A stretch of 64,000 nucleotides of DNA from Paenibacillus prosopidis (GCF_003337375.1 NZ_QPJD01000007.1:124001-188000), one strand, 5' to 3'; shown: positions 7,555 through 16,860, counted from the stretch's first letter. Translations and numbers: made by a program. The notes: generated from the sequence alone by a model not told the origin.

Positions 7555-9783
7555 CTATAGTTCTGATTTGACTGAATTGTTTTTGCGATGTGAAAATGTG
7601 AAATATGCGCAGCTTAACGCTCCGAACAATATAGCGATACCCGCGAGTGTTGCAGTATACTTCCACATCGAGCTGAAATCGCCGCTGGAGATAATATCCC
7701 GGAGACCTGCTACGGAATACGTCATTGGCAGGAATGGTGATATATTTTGCAACCAGCCGGGGATGAGCTCGATCGGGAATGTGCCGGCCGAGCTTGTTAA
7801 TTGGAAAATCAATAAGATGACGGCGATAAAACGGCCCGGATTATTCATCGTTGCTACCAGGAACTGAATGATCATCATAAAGGTAATGCTCGTTAAAATC
7901 GTAAAGGCCAGGAATAGAGCCATGCTCCGTACCTCGAGTTTGAGCACATAGAGGAGCGCCGCATCTGCAATAAGCGCTTGTATCGTTCCGACAAGCACCA
8001 AGGTGAGCGCTTTGCTCCAGAACCAGGTCCAGCCGTTCGCCGGACGAACTGCCGGCTCGCGGACGGAATATACGATTGTCAGAAGCATGGCGCCTACATA
8101 TAAACCAAGCGACAGGAAGTATGGAGCGAGCCCCGTGCCGTAGTTGGTCACCTCGGTTACTTTCTCAACGTCGAGTATGACCGGATCAGCGAACATGTCG
8201 ACCATTTCATCCGTCAGCTTTAATTCATCTGTTTTCTCCGAAGCATCGCCCAGCTTGCCCGACAGCTCTTGCGTACCGTCATCCAGCTTTAACAGACCGG
8301 AAGCAACCTGCAGTGCGCCGTCCTCCAGCTTCACCGAACCGTCGACGAAAGACGTTAGACTTGCGGATAGCTTACCCAGACCCGTTGCCAGCTCTCCGGC
8401 GCCGCTGTTCAGCTGCTCTGCGCCAGCTGCCAGCTTCGCTCCGCCAGCGCTTGCTTCAGCCAGCTTCGAGCCGAATTGCTCCATGCCGCTTGAAAATTGC
8501 TCTGCGCCTGCTGCCAGCTGCTCGCCGCCAACCCCTAACTGCTTCCCGCCAGCAGCCGCTTCCTGCACCTTCGAATCAAATGCGTCAAGGCCTTCCGACA
8601 CTTTCACCAGGCCTTCGTTCAATTGCGCTGCGCCGCCGCTTAATTGCGACTGGCTAGCGGAAGCCTTCTCCAAGCCCGCGGCCAAATCCTTGCTGGCTGC
8701 CAGTAAGGCTTTGAAGCTCTCGCTTTGCGCTAGTTGCGAATCAGACTGCGCAAGCTGCTCCATGCCTTTTGCCAGCTGTGCCGCACCTTGCTTTAGCTGC
8801 TCCGTTCCCGCCGCTGACGCTTCAAGCCCCCCAGCCAGCTGCCCTGCCGCCTGCTGTGCATTCAACGCACCCTCCGCCAGCTCGCCGCTGGCTCCGGACA
8901 ACTGCGACAAGCCGTCGCTCAGCTTCACCGCTCCGGCCCCAAGCGAACCCGCGCCCGCGCCGAGCGATGCGGCTCCCGCGCCAAGCTGCTGCTGCGCCGC
9001 CTGAAGCTGCGCCAGGCCGCCGGCCAAACTCGCTGCGCCCTCGCTAAGCTCGGCGCTGCCCATGCTCAGCTGCGTCCCGCCCGCATCAAGCTTGGCGGCA
9101 CCCTCCTGCAGCGTCAGCGATCCGCTGACGAGCTTAGCGAGATTTTGCTCGATGAGCACGGCGCCATCCTTCGCTTTCGCCGTGCCATCGGCGATTTCGC
9201 CCGCGCCGTCGCTCGCTTTTTCAATGCCATCGGCAAGCTCTTCCATTTGCTCAAATACCGTTCGCGTGTAGGCCGCCGTCACTTCCTTACCCAGCTCAGC
9301 TTTCATCGTATCGACGGCTTTACTTCCGATCTGCGAAGCCAGAAAGTTATAGCTCTCATTAGCGAGGTAAGTCAGCTGCGCCGGAGTTGGCTGATCCGAT
9401 GTTAGCGAGGTTGTCTTCTCCGAGAAATCGGACGGTATTTCTATCGCCATATAATAGCTATGGTCTTTAAGACCGGATTCCGCCTCATCCTTGCTTACAA
9501 AATGCCATTCGAACTTCTCATTTTCCTTTAATTGTTCCTCAAAATCGTCTCCGACATGCATCATTTTGTCATTGTACTCATAGCCTTCATCCGCATTCAC
9601 AACTGCTACCGGCATTCTGTCGAGATGTCCGTAAGGATCCCAAAAGGCTCCCAAAAACATAGAAGAATACATGACCGGAATCATTAATACTCCGATGACC
9701 GATATAAGCAGCATTTTATTCCGGGCGATCCCGGATAATTCCGCTCCAAACTGCTTGAATCCTCTAAACTTCAATGCTTCCAC
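7555..9783 (-). CDS. YhgE/Pip-family membrane protein (ABC-2-like)
   Basis: About 742 residues. One membrane segment near the N-terminus (residues 22-48) is followed by an extracytoplasmic domain (PVAVVNADEGY, the YhgE_Nterm signature). Next comes a very long Ala/Gly/Leu/Gln-rich region (about 190-530) of degenerate repeats of the type xxLxxGAxxLxxGxxQL, expected to form a rod or coiled coil. Five to six C-terminal membrane segments resemble ABC-2 permeases. Relatives include phage infection protein Pip of Lactococcus and EsaA of type VII secretion loci, but no other ESX gene is present. The frame opens at GTG (9783), where the AAGGGAG site is very close; a TTG three codons later is an alternative start. 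Expression is probably repressed by the adjacent TetR protein through the operator at 9802-9824. Confidence 0.85.
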   Translation of the reverse strand: MEALKFRGFKQFGAELSGIARNKMLLISVIGVLMIPVMYSSMFLGAFWDPYGHLDRMPVAVVNADEGYEYNDKMMHVGDDFEEQLKENEKFEWHFVSKDEAESGLKDHSYYMAIEIPSDFSEKTTSLTSDQPTPAQLTYLANESYNFLASQIGSKAVDTMKAELGKEVTAAYTRTVFEQMEELADGIEKASDGAGEIADGTAKAKDGAVLIEQNLAKLVSGSLTLQEGAAKLDAGGTQLSMGSAELSEGAASLAGGLAQLQAAQQQLGAGAASLGAGAGSLGAGAVKLSDGLSQLSGASGELAEGALNAQQAAGQLAGGLEASAAGTEQLKQGAAQLAKGMEQLAQSDSQLAQSESFKALLAASKDLAAGLEKASASQSQLSGGAAQLNEGLVKVSEGLDAFDSKVQEAAAGGKQLGVGGEQLAAGAEQFSSGMEQFGSKLAEASAGGAKLAAGAEQLNSGAGELATGLGKLSASLTSFVDGSVKLEDGALQVASGLLKLDDGTQELSGKLGDASEKTDELKLTDEMVDMFADPVILDVEKVTEVTNYGTGLAPYFLSLGLYVGAMLLTIVYSVREPAVRPANGWTWFWSKALTLVLVGTIQALIADAALLYVLKLEVRSMALFLAFTILTSITFMMIIQFLVATMNNPGRFIAVILLIFQLTSSAGTFPIELIPGWLQNISPFLPMTYSVAGLRDIISSGDFSSMWKYTATLAGIAILFGALSCAYFTFSHRKNNSVKSEL

Positions 9784-9801
9784 TCTCCCTTTTTTACTAT
9801 C

Positions 9802-9824
9802 TGACCATATTTGTCATTTGGTCA
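9802..9824. promoter_or_regulatory. TetR-type operator upstream of the YhgE gene
   Basis: Palindrome TGACCA-N11-TGGTCA, 23 bp, 19 bases before the YhgE start. The same half-sites with identical spacing occur before the TetR gene (10448-10470). The pairing strongly suggests one repressor controls both genes. Confidence 0.8.
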
Positions 9825-9835
9825 TTCTATTGGAT

Positions 9836-9865
9836 AAAAAAAGGCATCCGGGCTATTCCGGTGCC
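9836..9865 (-). terminator. Terminator overlapping the end of the TetR gene
   Basis: On the minus strand, GGCACCGG-N6-CCGGATGCC is followed by TTTTTTT. The stem includes the TetR stop codon, so the YhgE gene downstream is likely transcribed mainly from its own operator-controlled promoter. Confidence 0.8.
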
Positions 9866-10428
9866 AGTCCTACTTGCATGTAAAAGCGCAGCTGCTCAGC
9901 AACCTGCTGCTTCGTGAGCGGTTCGTGCGTCTTCTTCCATTCCACCGTGAGGGCCATATACAGCTTCAGCATAACGAATGCCGTCATTTCCGCATTGCAT
10001 GGCTTGATCTCGCCTTTGTCGATGGCCAGCTGCACCTGCTGCTGGATGTAGCCAACGACCACTTTCTCGATCTGCTGAATGCCTTCAAGCGCCATCGGCG
10101 TCCCAATCTCGCGCACCTCATGCGATAGCTTGAGCGCCAGCTCGTGCTCCTCGCGGAATTCGAGCAGCTGCTCCAGCGCGGCATTCAAGTTATCGAAAAA
10201 TCGCCGATTCGGATCAACGACCCTCTCCGCGACCTGCTTCATTTCAATAATAAGCCGTTTCATTATTTCATGAAACAACTCTTCTTTATTTGTAAAAAAA
10301 GTATAGATCGTCCCTTTGCCCACGTTCGCAATCTTCGCAACCTGATCCATTGTCGTCGCCTTGTAACCAAACAACGCAAACGACTTCGCCGCCGCATCCA
10401 CAATCAGCTGCCGCCGGTCAACCGCCAT
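9853..10428 (-). CDS. TetR/AcrR-family repressor
   Basis: A 191-residue protein with an N-terminal helix-turn-helix (residues 5-50; AAAKSFALFGYKATTMDQVA, VGKGTIYTFFTNKEELF) and an all-helical ligand domain. AGGAGGTGG precedes the ATG. It sits directly upstream of the YhgE-family gene on the same strand, and both genes carry the TGACCA-N11-TGGTCA operator, which implies autoregulation and control of YhgE. The ligand is unknown. Confidence 0.9.
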   Translation of the reverse strand: MAVDRRQLIVDAAAKSFALFGYKATTMDQVAKIANVGKGTIYTFFTNKEELFHEIMKRLIIEMKQVAERVVDPNRRFFDNLNAALEQLLEFREEHELALKLSHEVREIGTPMALEGIQQIEKVVVGYIQQQVQLAIDKGEIKPCNAEMTAFVMLKLYMALTVEWKKTHEPLTKQQVAEQLRFYMQVGLAPE

Positions 10429-10447
10429 CCCGCCACCTCCTGATAAC

Positions 10448-10470
10448 TGACCAAAAAACCAAATTGGTCA
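10448..10470. promoter_or_regulatory. Autoregulatory operator of the TetR gene
   Basis: TGACCA-N11-TGGTCA, 20 bases upstream of the TetR start codon, the same half-sites and spacing as the site before the YhgE gene. Confidence 0.8.
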
Positions 10471-10757
10471 TATCGACAGAAGTAATCATAGCACGCTCTA
10501 TTTTCGATTGCAATACCTTAACCGTATCAGCCGCAGCAGGAAGCACAACTCTATCCGTCTACGCCAGCTCGAGGATTGGATGAGTGGTAGACAAATTTTA
10601 AGGTGCATTTCTACACCTCATATCGCATCCATCGTCGATTCCCGAGGAATGAGATGCATTTCTGCACCTCATTCTGCTTACTCTCTACCCCACAGTCCAT
10701 TCACAGCGCATATCCAGCACGGGTGACCCCATAAAATTTACTTTAAGCCCATCTAAC
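10471..10757. repeat. Intergenic stretch with two small hairpin repeats
   Basis: No gene seen. Two copies of a short element of the form GAGRTGCATTTCTRCACCTCAT lie at about 10600-10620 and 10651-10672. Each can fold into a 5- to 6-bp stem. Function unknown. Confidence 0.5.
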
Positions 10758-12197
10758 TTACTTCAACCCCGCCTTATCCATCATACCCCGCGCGATCCAC
10801 ACGCCTGCTGCTCCCGCTTGCGCGAGGCCGCGCGTGATACCGGCGCCGTCGCCGCCGCAATACAAGCCGGCGATTTCCGTCTCGAACTTCTCCGTCAGCT
10901 TCGGACGGGCGGAGTAAAACTTCGCTTCGACGCCGTAGAACAGCGTGTGCTCGGATGCAATACCCGGTGTTACTTTTTCCAGCGCCTCCACCATTTCGAT
11001 CAGACTGCGCATCGTATGGTATGGGAGCACCAGGCCGAGATCGCCCGGTACGGCCTCCTTGAGCGTCGGCTCGAGAAAACCCTCGCGGATCCGGCCTTCC
11101 GTCGAGCGCCGGCCTCGCATAATATCGCCGTACTTTTGCACGATGACGCCGCCACTCGACAAATCATTAGCCCTCTTGCAAATTTCACGAGCATATTCGT
11201 TCGGTTTATCGAATGGCTCCGTGAACTTATGCGATACAAGCAAAGCAAAATTCGTATTCTGCGAGCCAAGCGCCGGATCCTTATAGGAATGGCCATTAGC
11301 CGCCATGACCCCGCTATGATTTTCGACGACGACATGGCCTGACGGATTGCTGCAAAACGTCCGCACACGCGTACCGACAGATGTGTTGAATACAAACTTG
11401 CCCTCATACAAATGCTCGTTGATCTCCCGCATGACAACGTCGCTTGTCTCCACGCGAACGCCGACGTCGACTTGATTGTTGTACATGTGCAAGCGGCGTT
11501 TCTTCAATATATCCGTCAACCATTTCGAGCCGTCGCGGCCAGGCGCAATCATAACAAGATCCGCCTCGTGCGTCTCCCCGTTTTTGAGCGCAATCCCCTG
11601 CACCTTTTGCTTGCCATCCTGCTTAACCGTAGTAATATCCTCAACTTCAGCCTTGAACTTCATATCTACCCGGGTTTCCAGGTAAGCATAGATGGACTGT
11701 AAAATCTCTAAATTTTGCTCTGTCCCAAGGTGACGCACCTGCGCCCGCAGCAGCTTCAACCCCGCCGCGTAACCGCGCTGCTCGATATCGCGAATCGTAT
11801 CCGTGGTCGGATCCGTTACCGAAGTTGTCGCGCCATGCTGCAAATTAATATCGTCGACGTAACGAATCAGCTCAAGCACCTTCGACGGCGATAAATAATC
11901 AGTCATCCATCCGCCAAATTCGGTTGTGATATTAAACTTCCCGTCGCTGTAAGCGCCGGCGCCGCCAAAGCCAGCGGTTATGGAGCAGGCCGGCAGACAG
12001 CCCGCAAAATCTTTTTTGCCCGCAGCGGGCGGACAGAGCTTTATTTTCTCCTCCAAAATCGGACAGCTGCGCTTATATATAGAATGGCCTTTATCCACCA
12101 GCAAAACTTTCCAGTGGGGTGCTTTCAATGTCAATTCGTAACATGCGAAAATACCGGCCGGACCGGCTCCAACCACAATTGCATCGTATTTGCTCAT
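10758..12197 (-). CDS. FAD-dependent dehydrogenase (COG2509-like)
   Basis: A 479-residue cytosolic flavoprotein. The dinucleotide-binding motif is at the extreme N-terminus (IVVGAGPAGIFACYE), a Cys-containing stretch CPPAAGKKDFAGCLPAC follows at about 55-75, and a second FAD-binding motif lies at the C-terminus (GLYCGGDGAGITRGLAQAG). The layout is that of the poorly characterised FAD-utilising dehydrogenases annotated in many Firmicutes; the substrate is unknown. I chose the ATG at 12197 because the Rossmann motif begins right after it and GGGGG lies ten bases upstream. Upstream in-frame codons would add a non-conserved tail. Confidence 0.8.
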   Translation of the reverse strand: MSKYDAIVVGAGPAGIFACYELTLKAPHWKVLLVDKGHSIYKRSCPILEEKIKLCPPAAGKKDFAGCLPACSITAGFGGAGAYSDGKFNITTEFGGWMTDYLSPSKVLELIRYVDDINLQHGATTSVTDPTTDTIRDIEQRGYAAGLKLLRAQVRHLGTEQNLEILQSIYAYLETRVDMKFKAEVEDITTVKQDGKQKVQGIALKNGETHEADLVMIAPGRDGSKWLTDILKKRRLHMYNNQVDVGVRVETSDVVMREINEHLYEGKFVFNTSVGTRVRTFCSNPSGHVVVENHSGVMAANGHSYKDPALGSQNTNFALLVSHKFTEPFDKPNEYAREICKRANDLSSGGVIVQKYGDIMRGRRSTEGRIREGFLEPTLKEAVPGDLGLVLPYHTMRSLIEMVEALEKVTPGIASEHTLFYGVEAKFYSARPKLTEKFETEIAGLYCGGDGAGITRGLAQAGAAGVWIARGMMDKAGLK

Positions 12198-12590
12198 TTC
12201 TACAATTCCCCCTGAGTCGATTATGAACGCAAAAAAAATCCTGACCAAGAATAGGTATGCCAAAGCAGCCTATCCGTAGCCAGGAATTATCGGTTCCTTG
12301 TAGAAACCCTCAAACCGTATCTTTGAGGATATACGAACATTGGAATCATAACGCAAAATAACGAATGCGTCAACCACCTACTACATAAATGTTCGTATTC
12401 AATCCATATAAAACAAGAAATCCATTCCATGTCCCATCAATATCAACTAAAACCCGAACATTTAAACTCTGCTCGCCGCAAAGCCTCAGCGCTCTTATCC
12501 GCCCAAAGATGACTTTACTCATCATAAAAGGATATAATACTCGTACTATCATTATGATCTACTTTGCAGAAAAAAAGGAGTGTTCCCCCT
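12198..12590. promoter_or_regulatory. Divergent intergenic region with promoter for ytxJ
   Basis: No gene. A TATAAT hexamer at 12533-12538 lies 52 bases before the ytxJ start codon; the -35 is not clear. Nothing else is recognised between the two divergent genes. Confidence 0.4.
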
Positions 12591-12929
12591 ATGCCATACA
12601 AAGAAATTACGTCCATTGAAGAATGGAACAGCGTCTATGAAAACTCGGCTTCCCGCCCTCTTGTGGTGTTCAAGCACAGCACAACTTGCCCGGTCAGCGC
12701 GAACGCTTATGAAGAGTTTAATAATTACTTGGACAGCAAGCCAAGAGAAGACGTTGAATATGTGCTCGTGAAAGTAATCGAGTCGCGTCCGGTTTCGAAT
12801 CAAATTGCCGAAGACACATCCGTGAAGCACGAATCGCCGCAAATCATTTATATCGATAAAAAAGCTAAGGTTTGGACCGCATCGCACTGGTCGATTACGA
12901 AGGCGCACATTACAGCCGTACTCGACTAG
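12591..12929 (+). CDS. ytxJ: Bacillithiol-system redox protein YtxJ (monothiol bacilliredoxin-like)
   Basis: A 112-residue thioredoxin-fold protein of the DUF2847 family. The active-site motif TTCPVS lies near residue 29 (KHSTTCPVSANAYEEF), matching the TCPIS type of the family. The cis-Pro region (HESPQIIYI) is present. In Bacillus such proteins are thought to remove bacillithiol from oxidised proteins. The ATG at 12591 follows AAGGAG at ten bases. Monocistronic, with its own terminator downstream. Confidence 0.88.
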   Translation: MPYKEITSIEEWNSVYENSASRPLVVFKHSTTCPVSANAYEEFNNYLDSKPREDVEYVLVKVIESRPVSNQIAEDTSVKHESPQIIYIDKKAKVWTASHWSITKAHITAVLD

Positions 12930-12979
12930 CGCAGTACAAGATGGTCTAGTACGGGATACAATACGAAAATTAATTCTAT

Positions 12980-13016
12980 GACCGTTTTCCGGTATTTCAC
13001 CGGAGACGGTCTTTTT
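12980..13016 (+). terminator. Terminator of ytxJ
   Basis: GACCGT...CCGGT-N5-ACCGG..ACGGTC followed by TTTTT, 51 bases after the ytxJ stop codon. Confidence 0.85.
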
Positions 13017-13030
13017 CCGCTGATCTTGCA

Positions 13031-14074
13031 TTACCTGCAATCTGGATGATGAACGAGACTCCAAAAATCCAACTCAACCAAAGACCGCCCGGCGAGAACC
13101 CGCTCCCGGATTTCCGCAAACCAGCTCCTGAGACTGTCCGGCAGCGCGGTAACATCCATCTTTTTATGGATGACCAAATAGAGCGTCAAGTCTCTCATCT
13201 TCAGAAATACCGGCAGTTCTTCAAGCCACTCCGGCGAGAGTTGATACTCTGACGTATACCCTTCCCAGAATGCCAGAAAGAAATCCCGGGCGAATGATTC
13301 CCGGTCGCCATTGTACGCTTCGGGAGTTCCTCTGCTTACGGTGTAATACAACGGGATAGCCAAATCGTGGACAAACCAGTTATACGCTGCATCGTCAAAA
13401 TCAAAAACCGTGATGCGCCCCTGATCCGTAAAGAAATTCCCCGCATGAATGTCACTGTGGATCAGACCGTAGCCGTCAGCTGGCATGGGTAAGCGCTTTA
13501 GATGAGTCAAAACGTCCTCCAGTCTTTCCCGGACAAGCGGCTCCTCCTCCTCCGGAATGTACTGATGCGCCCGCATGATCAGCTCATCCTGATCCCATTC
13601 GGGACGACGCGGAAAATCCGGTACGGTTGGGCGGTAGCCCTGTGTGACCCGGTGCATTCGTCCAGTAACCGCTCCCCATTCCCGGTACAAATCCGCATTC
13701 CAGATAGACGGATCTTTGGAATCCGGACGGTGCCCCGGCGCTTTCCGGAAGAGGCAGGCAATAAAGTAAGACTCCCCCGCATCGATTCGTTCAGCCAGCA
13801 GCGATTGAAGGGAAGGGATTGGTCCCGAAATCTCTTGTTCCAGACCAGATGCCGATAGATAAGCGATCCAATCCAGCTCGGCTCTTACTTCATCCAACGT
13901 CCGGTGACTGCTGTGGGTTAGCCTCAAAATAACTTCGGCACCTTCCTTATCCGCTTCATACACGTAATTTTCGAAGTCACCGAGCTTATTCCAAGCGTTT
14001 GCCTTCAGACCGAAACGAGCTGCTGCTTCCCGCAGAATGTCCTCCCCGAAAAGCTGCTCCACTTCTTGTTCCAT
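13031..14074 (-). CDS. Aminoglycoside-phosphotransferase-fold kinase
   Basis: A 347-residue protein of the APH/choline-kinase superfamily. It shows the catalytic loop GLIHSDIHAGNFF (about residues 205-217) and the metal-binding VFDFDD after it; the N-lobe has ENYVYEADKEGAEVILRL with the ATP-binding Lys region replaced by an Arg. Relatives include small-molecule kinases such as homoserine, methylthioribose and spore-coat CotS-type proteins, so an antibiotic-resistance role should not be assumed. GGGAGGTAGG precedes the ATG. No operon partner is visible. Confidence 0.82.
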   Translation of the reverse strand: MEQEVEQLFGEDILREAAARFGLKANAWNKLGDFENYVYEADKEGAEVILRLTHSSHRTLDEVRAELDWIAYLSASGLEQEISGPIPSLQSLLAERIDAGESYFIACLFRKAPGHRPDSKDPSIWNADLYREWGAVTGRMHRVTQGYRPTVPDFPRRPEWDQDELIMRAHQYIPEEEEPLVRERLEDVLTHLKRLPMPADGYGLIHSDIHAGNFFTDQGRITVFDFDDAAYNWFVHDLAIPLYYTVSRGTPEAYNGDRESFARDFFLAFWEGYTSEYQLSPEWLEELPVFLKMRDLTLYLVIHKKMDVTALPDSLRSWFAEIRERVLAGRSLVELDFWSLVHHPDCR

Positions 14075-14323
14075 ATCGTCCTACCTCCCGTCAATTCGGC
14101 TGCAAATAACCCTCCTATACATTTTTAAGACACCGATTCGTGAACATAGTACCAAAAATAACCAGTCTTTCAAGCTTTTTATCAATTGTATTCAGACTTC
14201 TTCACTTCATGCAGTTCATGGTGATAGACCTGAAATTAGGAACCACTATTAGCCGGCAACATCCAGTTAACCCCTACACATTTAGAATAACATGGGTTTT
14301 ATTAATTTCAGTTCAAGTTTTCT
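14075..14323. other. Intergenic region without recognised features
   Basis: Low G+C stretch between the kinase start and the permease terminator. It must contain the kinase promoter, but I see no convincing hexamer pair. Confidence 0.4.
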
Positions 14324-14379
14324 TAAAAGAAGGGCTGCCCCTCAAGTAAGTTTACCTACTTGTGGGACAGCCCCTTCTT
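14324..14379 (-). terminator. Long-hairpin terminator of the amino-acid permease gene
   Basis: On the minus strand AAGAAGGGGCTG...CAAGTA pairs with TACTTG...CAGCCCTTCTT, then TTTTAAG. The stem reaches back into the last dozen codons of the gene and includes its stop codon. Confidence 0.8.
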
Positions 14380-15904
14380 TGCATGTATACCCTTCCACTC
14401 TTTCTTCCGGATCCAGCTTGCATTCCTCCAGCGTCAGCATCCTCGTGCGATGCTTCCATTTGTGACCGATGAAGATGGCAAGAAATAGCGGTATGCCGAC
14501 ATAGGAAGCGATGATGTAGCCCCAGTCTATTCGGCCGTCCTCTAAAGCGCCGACAAACTGCCCGCCGATTACAACGAGACAGAGCAGCATCGCGAGAATC
14601 GGACCGAAGGGGTACCATTTTGCCCGATAAGCCAAGTCTTCAAGGCTCCGCCCCTGTGCCACATACGCCTTGCGGAAGCGGTAATGACTGATCGCAATGC
14701 CTAACCACACGATAAACCCTGACATCCCCGATGCGTTAAGCAGCCACACATATACGACTCCGTCGCCAAAAAAAGAAGCGAGAAAAGCAAACATGCCGAG
14801 CGCGCCGGTCACAAGCAGCGATGCCACCGGAATGCCGCGCTCGTTCAGCCGGGCCAGGAAACGGGGCGCTTTCCCTTCCTTCGCCAGCACCCAAAGCATT
14901 CGAGTCGAGGCATACATGCCTGAATTGCCCGCCGAGAGCACGGAGGTTAGGATAACGGCGTTCATAATGGATGCAGCAATCGAAAGTCCAGCCTTCTCGA
15001 AAATAATCGTGAACGGGCTCGTCGAAATATCGCTGCTCGCGAGCTGTTCGTTCGTATGCGGAATCAGCAAGCCAATCAGCAGGATCGCAAGAATATAGAA
15101 CAACAGGATGCGCCAAAAGATCGAACGGATCGCGCGGGGTATATTTTCACGCGGATTCTCGCTTTCGCCGGCCGTTACCCCGATCAGCTCCGTTCCTTGG
15201 AACGAAAAGCCCGCCGCCATGAATACGCCAAGCGTAGCAAGAAACCCGGCGGGAAACGGATTATCCGTCAGGTTGCGGAAGCCTGCCGCCTCCCCATTCC
15301 ATATGCCGATAACCATCAGCAAGCCAATAGCAATGAATACAATAACCGTCACAATCTTAATCATGGCAAACCAATACTCCGACTCGCCGTAGCTTCTTAC
15401 AGACAGCAGATTAAGCCCCAGCATTAACAGCAGGAATAGCCCGCTCCACAATATCGATGGACTGTCCGGAAACCAAAACTTCATAATCAATGTAGCTGCC
15501 GCCAGCTCGGCGGCGATGGTAATCGCCCAGTTGTACCAATAGTTCCACCCAAGGGCGAAGCCGAGCGATGGGTCGACAAAACGGGATGCATACGTACTGA
15601 ACGTTCCCGATACGGGCATATGGGTAGCCATTTCACCAAGGCTTGTCATCAGAAAATAAACCATTATACCAATCAAAGCGTAAGCGAGCAGCGCTCCGCC
15701 TGGTCCTGCCGAATGGATCGCGCCGCCGCTGGCGAGAAATAGCCCCGTCCCGATTGAGCCTCCCAGCGAAATCATCGTCATATGCCGGGCCTTCAGCCCT
15801 CTGCGCAGCGAACCCGAACCTTTTTGTTGCTTATTCAAACGTAACACTCCATTCCATTTTGCTAAAGTCTTCCTGAGCAAGCATGTCCTATCCTCAGTTT
15901 GCAT
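14342..15904 (-). CDS. LysP-like amino-acid permease (AAT/APC family)
   Basis: Twelve predicted membrane segments. The N-terminal GLKARHMTMISLGGSIGTGL and the segments LGWNYWYNWAITIAAEL, FSFQGTELIGVTAGESENP and SAGNSGMYASTRML match the lysine-specific permease LysP closely, so a proton-driven basic amino-acid uptake role, lysine first, is likely. The frame opens at an ATG at 15904 (AAGGGG seven bases before). A TTG 24 codons in, preceded by GGAG, would give a protein of about the usual length and is a real alternative start. No lysine riboswitch is seen upstream. Confidence 0.85.
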   Translation of the reverse strand: MQTEDRTCLLRKTLAKWNGVLRLNKQQKGSGSLRRGLKARHMTMISLGGSIGTGLFLASGGAIHSAGPGGALLAYALIGIMVYFLMTSLGEMATHMPVSGTFSTYASRFVDPSLGFALGWNYWYNWAITIAAELAAATLIMKFWFPDSPSILWSGLFLLLMLGLNLLSVRSYGESEYWFAMIKIVTVIVFIAIGLLMVIGIWNGEAAGFRNLTDNPFPAGFLATLGVFMAAGFSFQGTELIGVTAGESENPRENIPRAIRSIFWRILLFYILAILLIGLLIPHTNEQLASSDISTSPFTIIFEKAGLSIAASIMNAVILTSVLSAGNSGMYASTRMLWVLAKEGKAPRFLARLNERGIPVASLLVTGALGMFAFLASFFGDGVVYVWLLNASGMSGFIVWLGIAISHYRFRKAYVAQGRSLEDLAYRAKWYPFGPILAMLLCLVVIGGQFVGALEDGRIDWGYIIASYVGIPLFLAIFIGHKWKHRTRMLTLEECKLDPEERVEGYTCKEGAVPQVGKLT

Positions 15905-16053
15905 AATTTCCCCTTATTTATCCGCTAACCGTTTTCCGCTTTTAACGGCGTCCATGGGAAACTTCACGATTTTACGGCAATCGAGTGTGAATGTCCATGG
16001 GATTTTCTGTTAATGTGGAATTTCTGCCAAAAACAATTATATAATGTTGAGGT

Positions 16054-16077
16054 ATTCATTCATTCATTCATTCATTC
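16054..16077 (+). repeat. Tetranucleotide repeat (ATTC)6 in a 5' leader
   Basis: Six perfect ATTC units between a TATAAT hexamer (16040-16045) and the ribosome binding site of the PH-domain gene. The repeat lies in the transcribed leader if the hexamer is the -10. Confidence 0.85.
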
Positions 16078-16101
16078 TTGGCATAAGAGAGGATTGGTAT
16101 C

Positions 16102-16716
16102 ATGTTCGGTAAAATTGCAGCAGATGTACTCGGGCTAAGCGATGTAGGCTCGGTCATTCACCCGGATAATTACAACAAGGTTGACTCTGACGATTATGTA
16201 ATGCACGAGGATAATGAGAAAAGTTATTTTCTAATTAAATCGAAAGCCGATGAATATTGCTTTACCAACCAAGCGCTTATCCATCTTGACGGCACAAGCG
16301 CGATGAGCAAGAAACGGACGCTTAGACGCTACCCTTATAGCACCAACCCTATTTCAAACGTAGCGCTCGAAACGGCGGGAACGGTCGATCTCGACGTGGA
16401 AATTAAATTCACAATCGGCTCCGCTGCGCTGTCGATTGACGTGAACAAGAAATTTATTGAGCAGCTTAAAGACTTGTATAAGGCGCTCCTCAAAATTTCG
16501 GAAATCAACCGCGAGAACGAACAAACGCTTGATTATGCGAGACAAAGCTTAAATCTCGCATCCACTACGCTGCAGCAATTCCATAAAGGCGACTTTAATA
16601 TCGTCGAGCAATTCGATGCGCTTAACAAGTCCGCCTTCACCTGGCTCGTGGACACTCACAAGCAATACCGGGTAAAGGATTTCGGAGCGGTCTTCGAGCG
16701 TTATATCAATAATTAG
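16102..16716 (+). CDS. Bacterial PH-domain protein, YvbH-like
   Basis: A 204-residue cytosolic protein. Residues about 1-125 match the bacterial pleckstrin-homology fold of the YvbH group (FGKIAADVLGLSDVGSVI, SYFLIKSKADEYCFTNQALI). The C-terminal 70 residues (FAVFERYINN end) are the helical YvbH extension linked to oligomerisation. AGAGGAT precedes the ATG. Function is unknown; relatives occur as single genes in Bacillus. It has its own terminator. Confidence 0.82.
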   Translation: MFGKIAADVLGLSDVGSVIHPDNYNKVDSDDYVMHEDNEKSYFLIKSKADEYCFTNQALIHLDGTSAMSKKRTLRRYPYSTNPISNVALETAGTVDLDVEIKFTIGSAALSIDVNKKFIEQLKDLYKALLKISEINRENEQTLDYARQSLNLASTTLQQFHKGDFNIVEQFDALNKSAFTWLVDTHKQYRVKDFGAVFERYINN

Positions 16717-16730
16717 ATCCGCATGGATTA

Positions 16731-16761
16731 GGGCGTGTGCGAAACAGCACACGCTCTTTTT
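16731..16761 (+). terminator. Terminator of the PH-domain gene
   Basis: GCGTGTGC-N6-GCACACGC followed by TCTTTTTG, 15 bases after the stop codon. Confidence 0.9.
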
Positions 16762-16860
16762 GTTGGAATAATAGGGCGGAAATCCGAGTTGCAACTCCAA
16801 GCTGTCAGCGTATGATGATAAAAGTGCTTAACCATATTTACTATTAAGGAGTTGAGTTTT

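Noticed and set aside
8144..9004. 286-codon plus-strand frame inside the YhgE gene
   Set aside because: It is the antisense of a low-complexity repeat region; its Ser/Ala/Pro-rich product follows from the repeat and no ribosome binding site is present.
13031..14074. Antibiotic resistance by the aminoglycoside-phosphotransferase-like gene
   Set aside because: The fold is shared by many small-molecule kinases; nothing in the sequence or context points to an antibiotic substrate.
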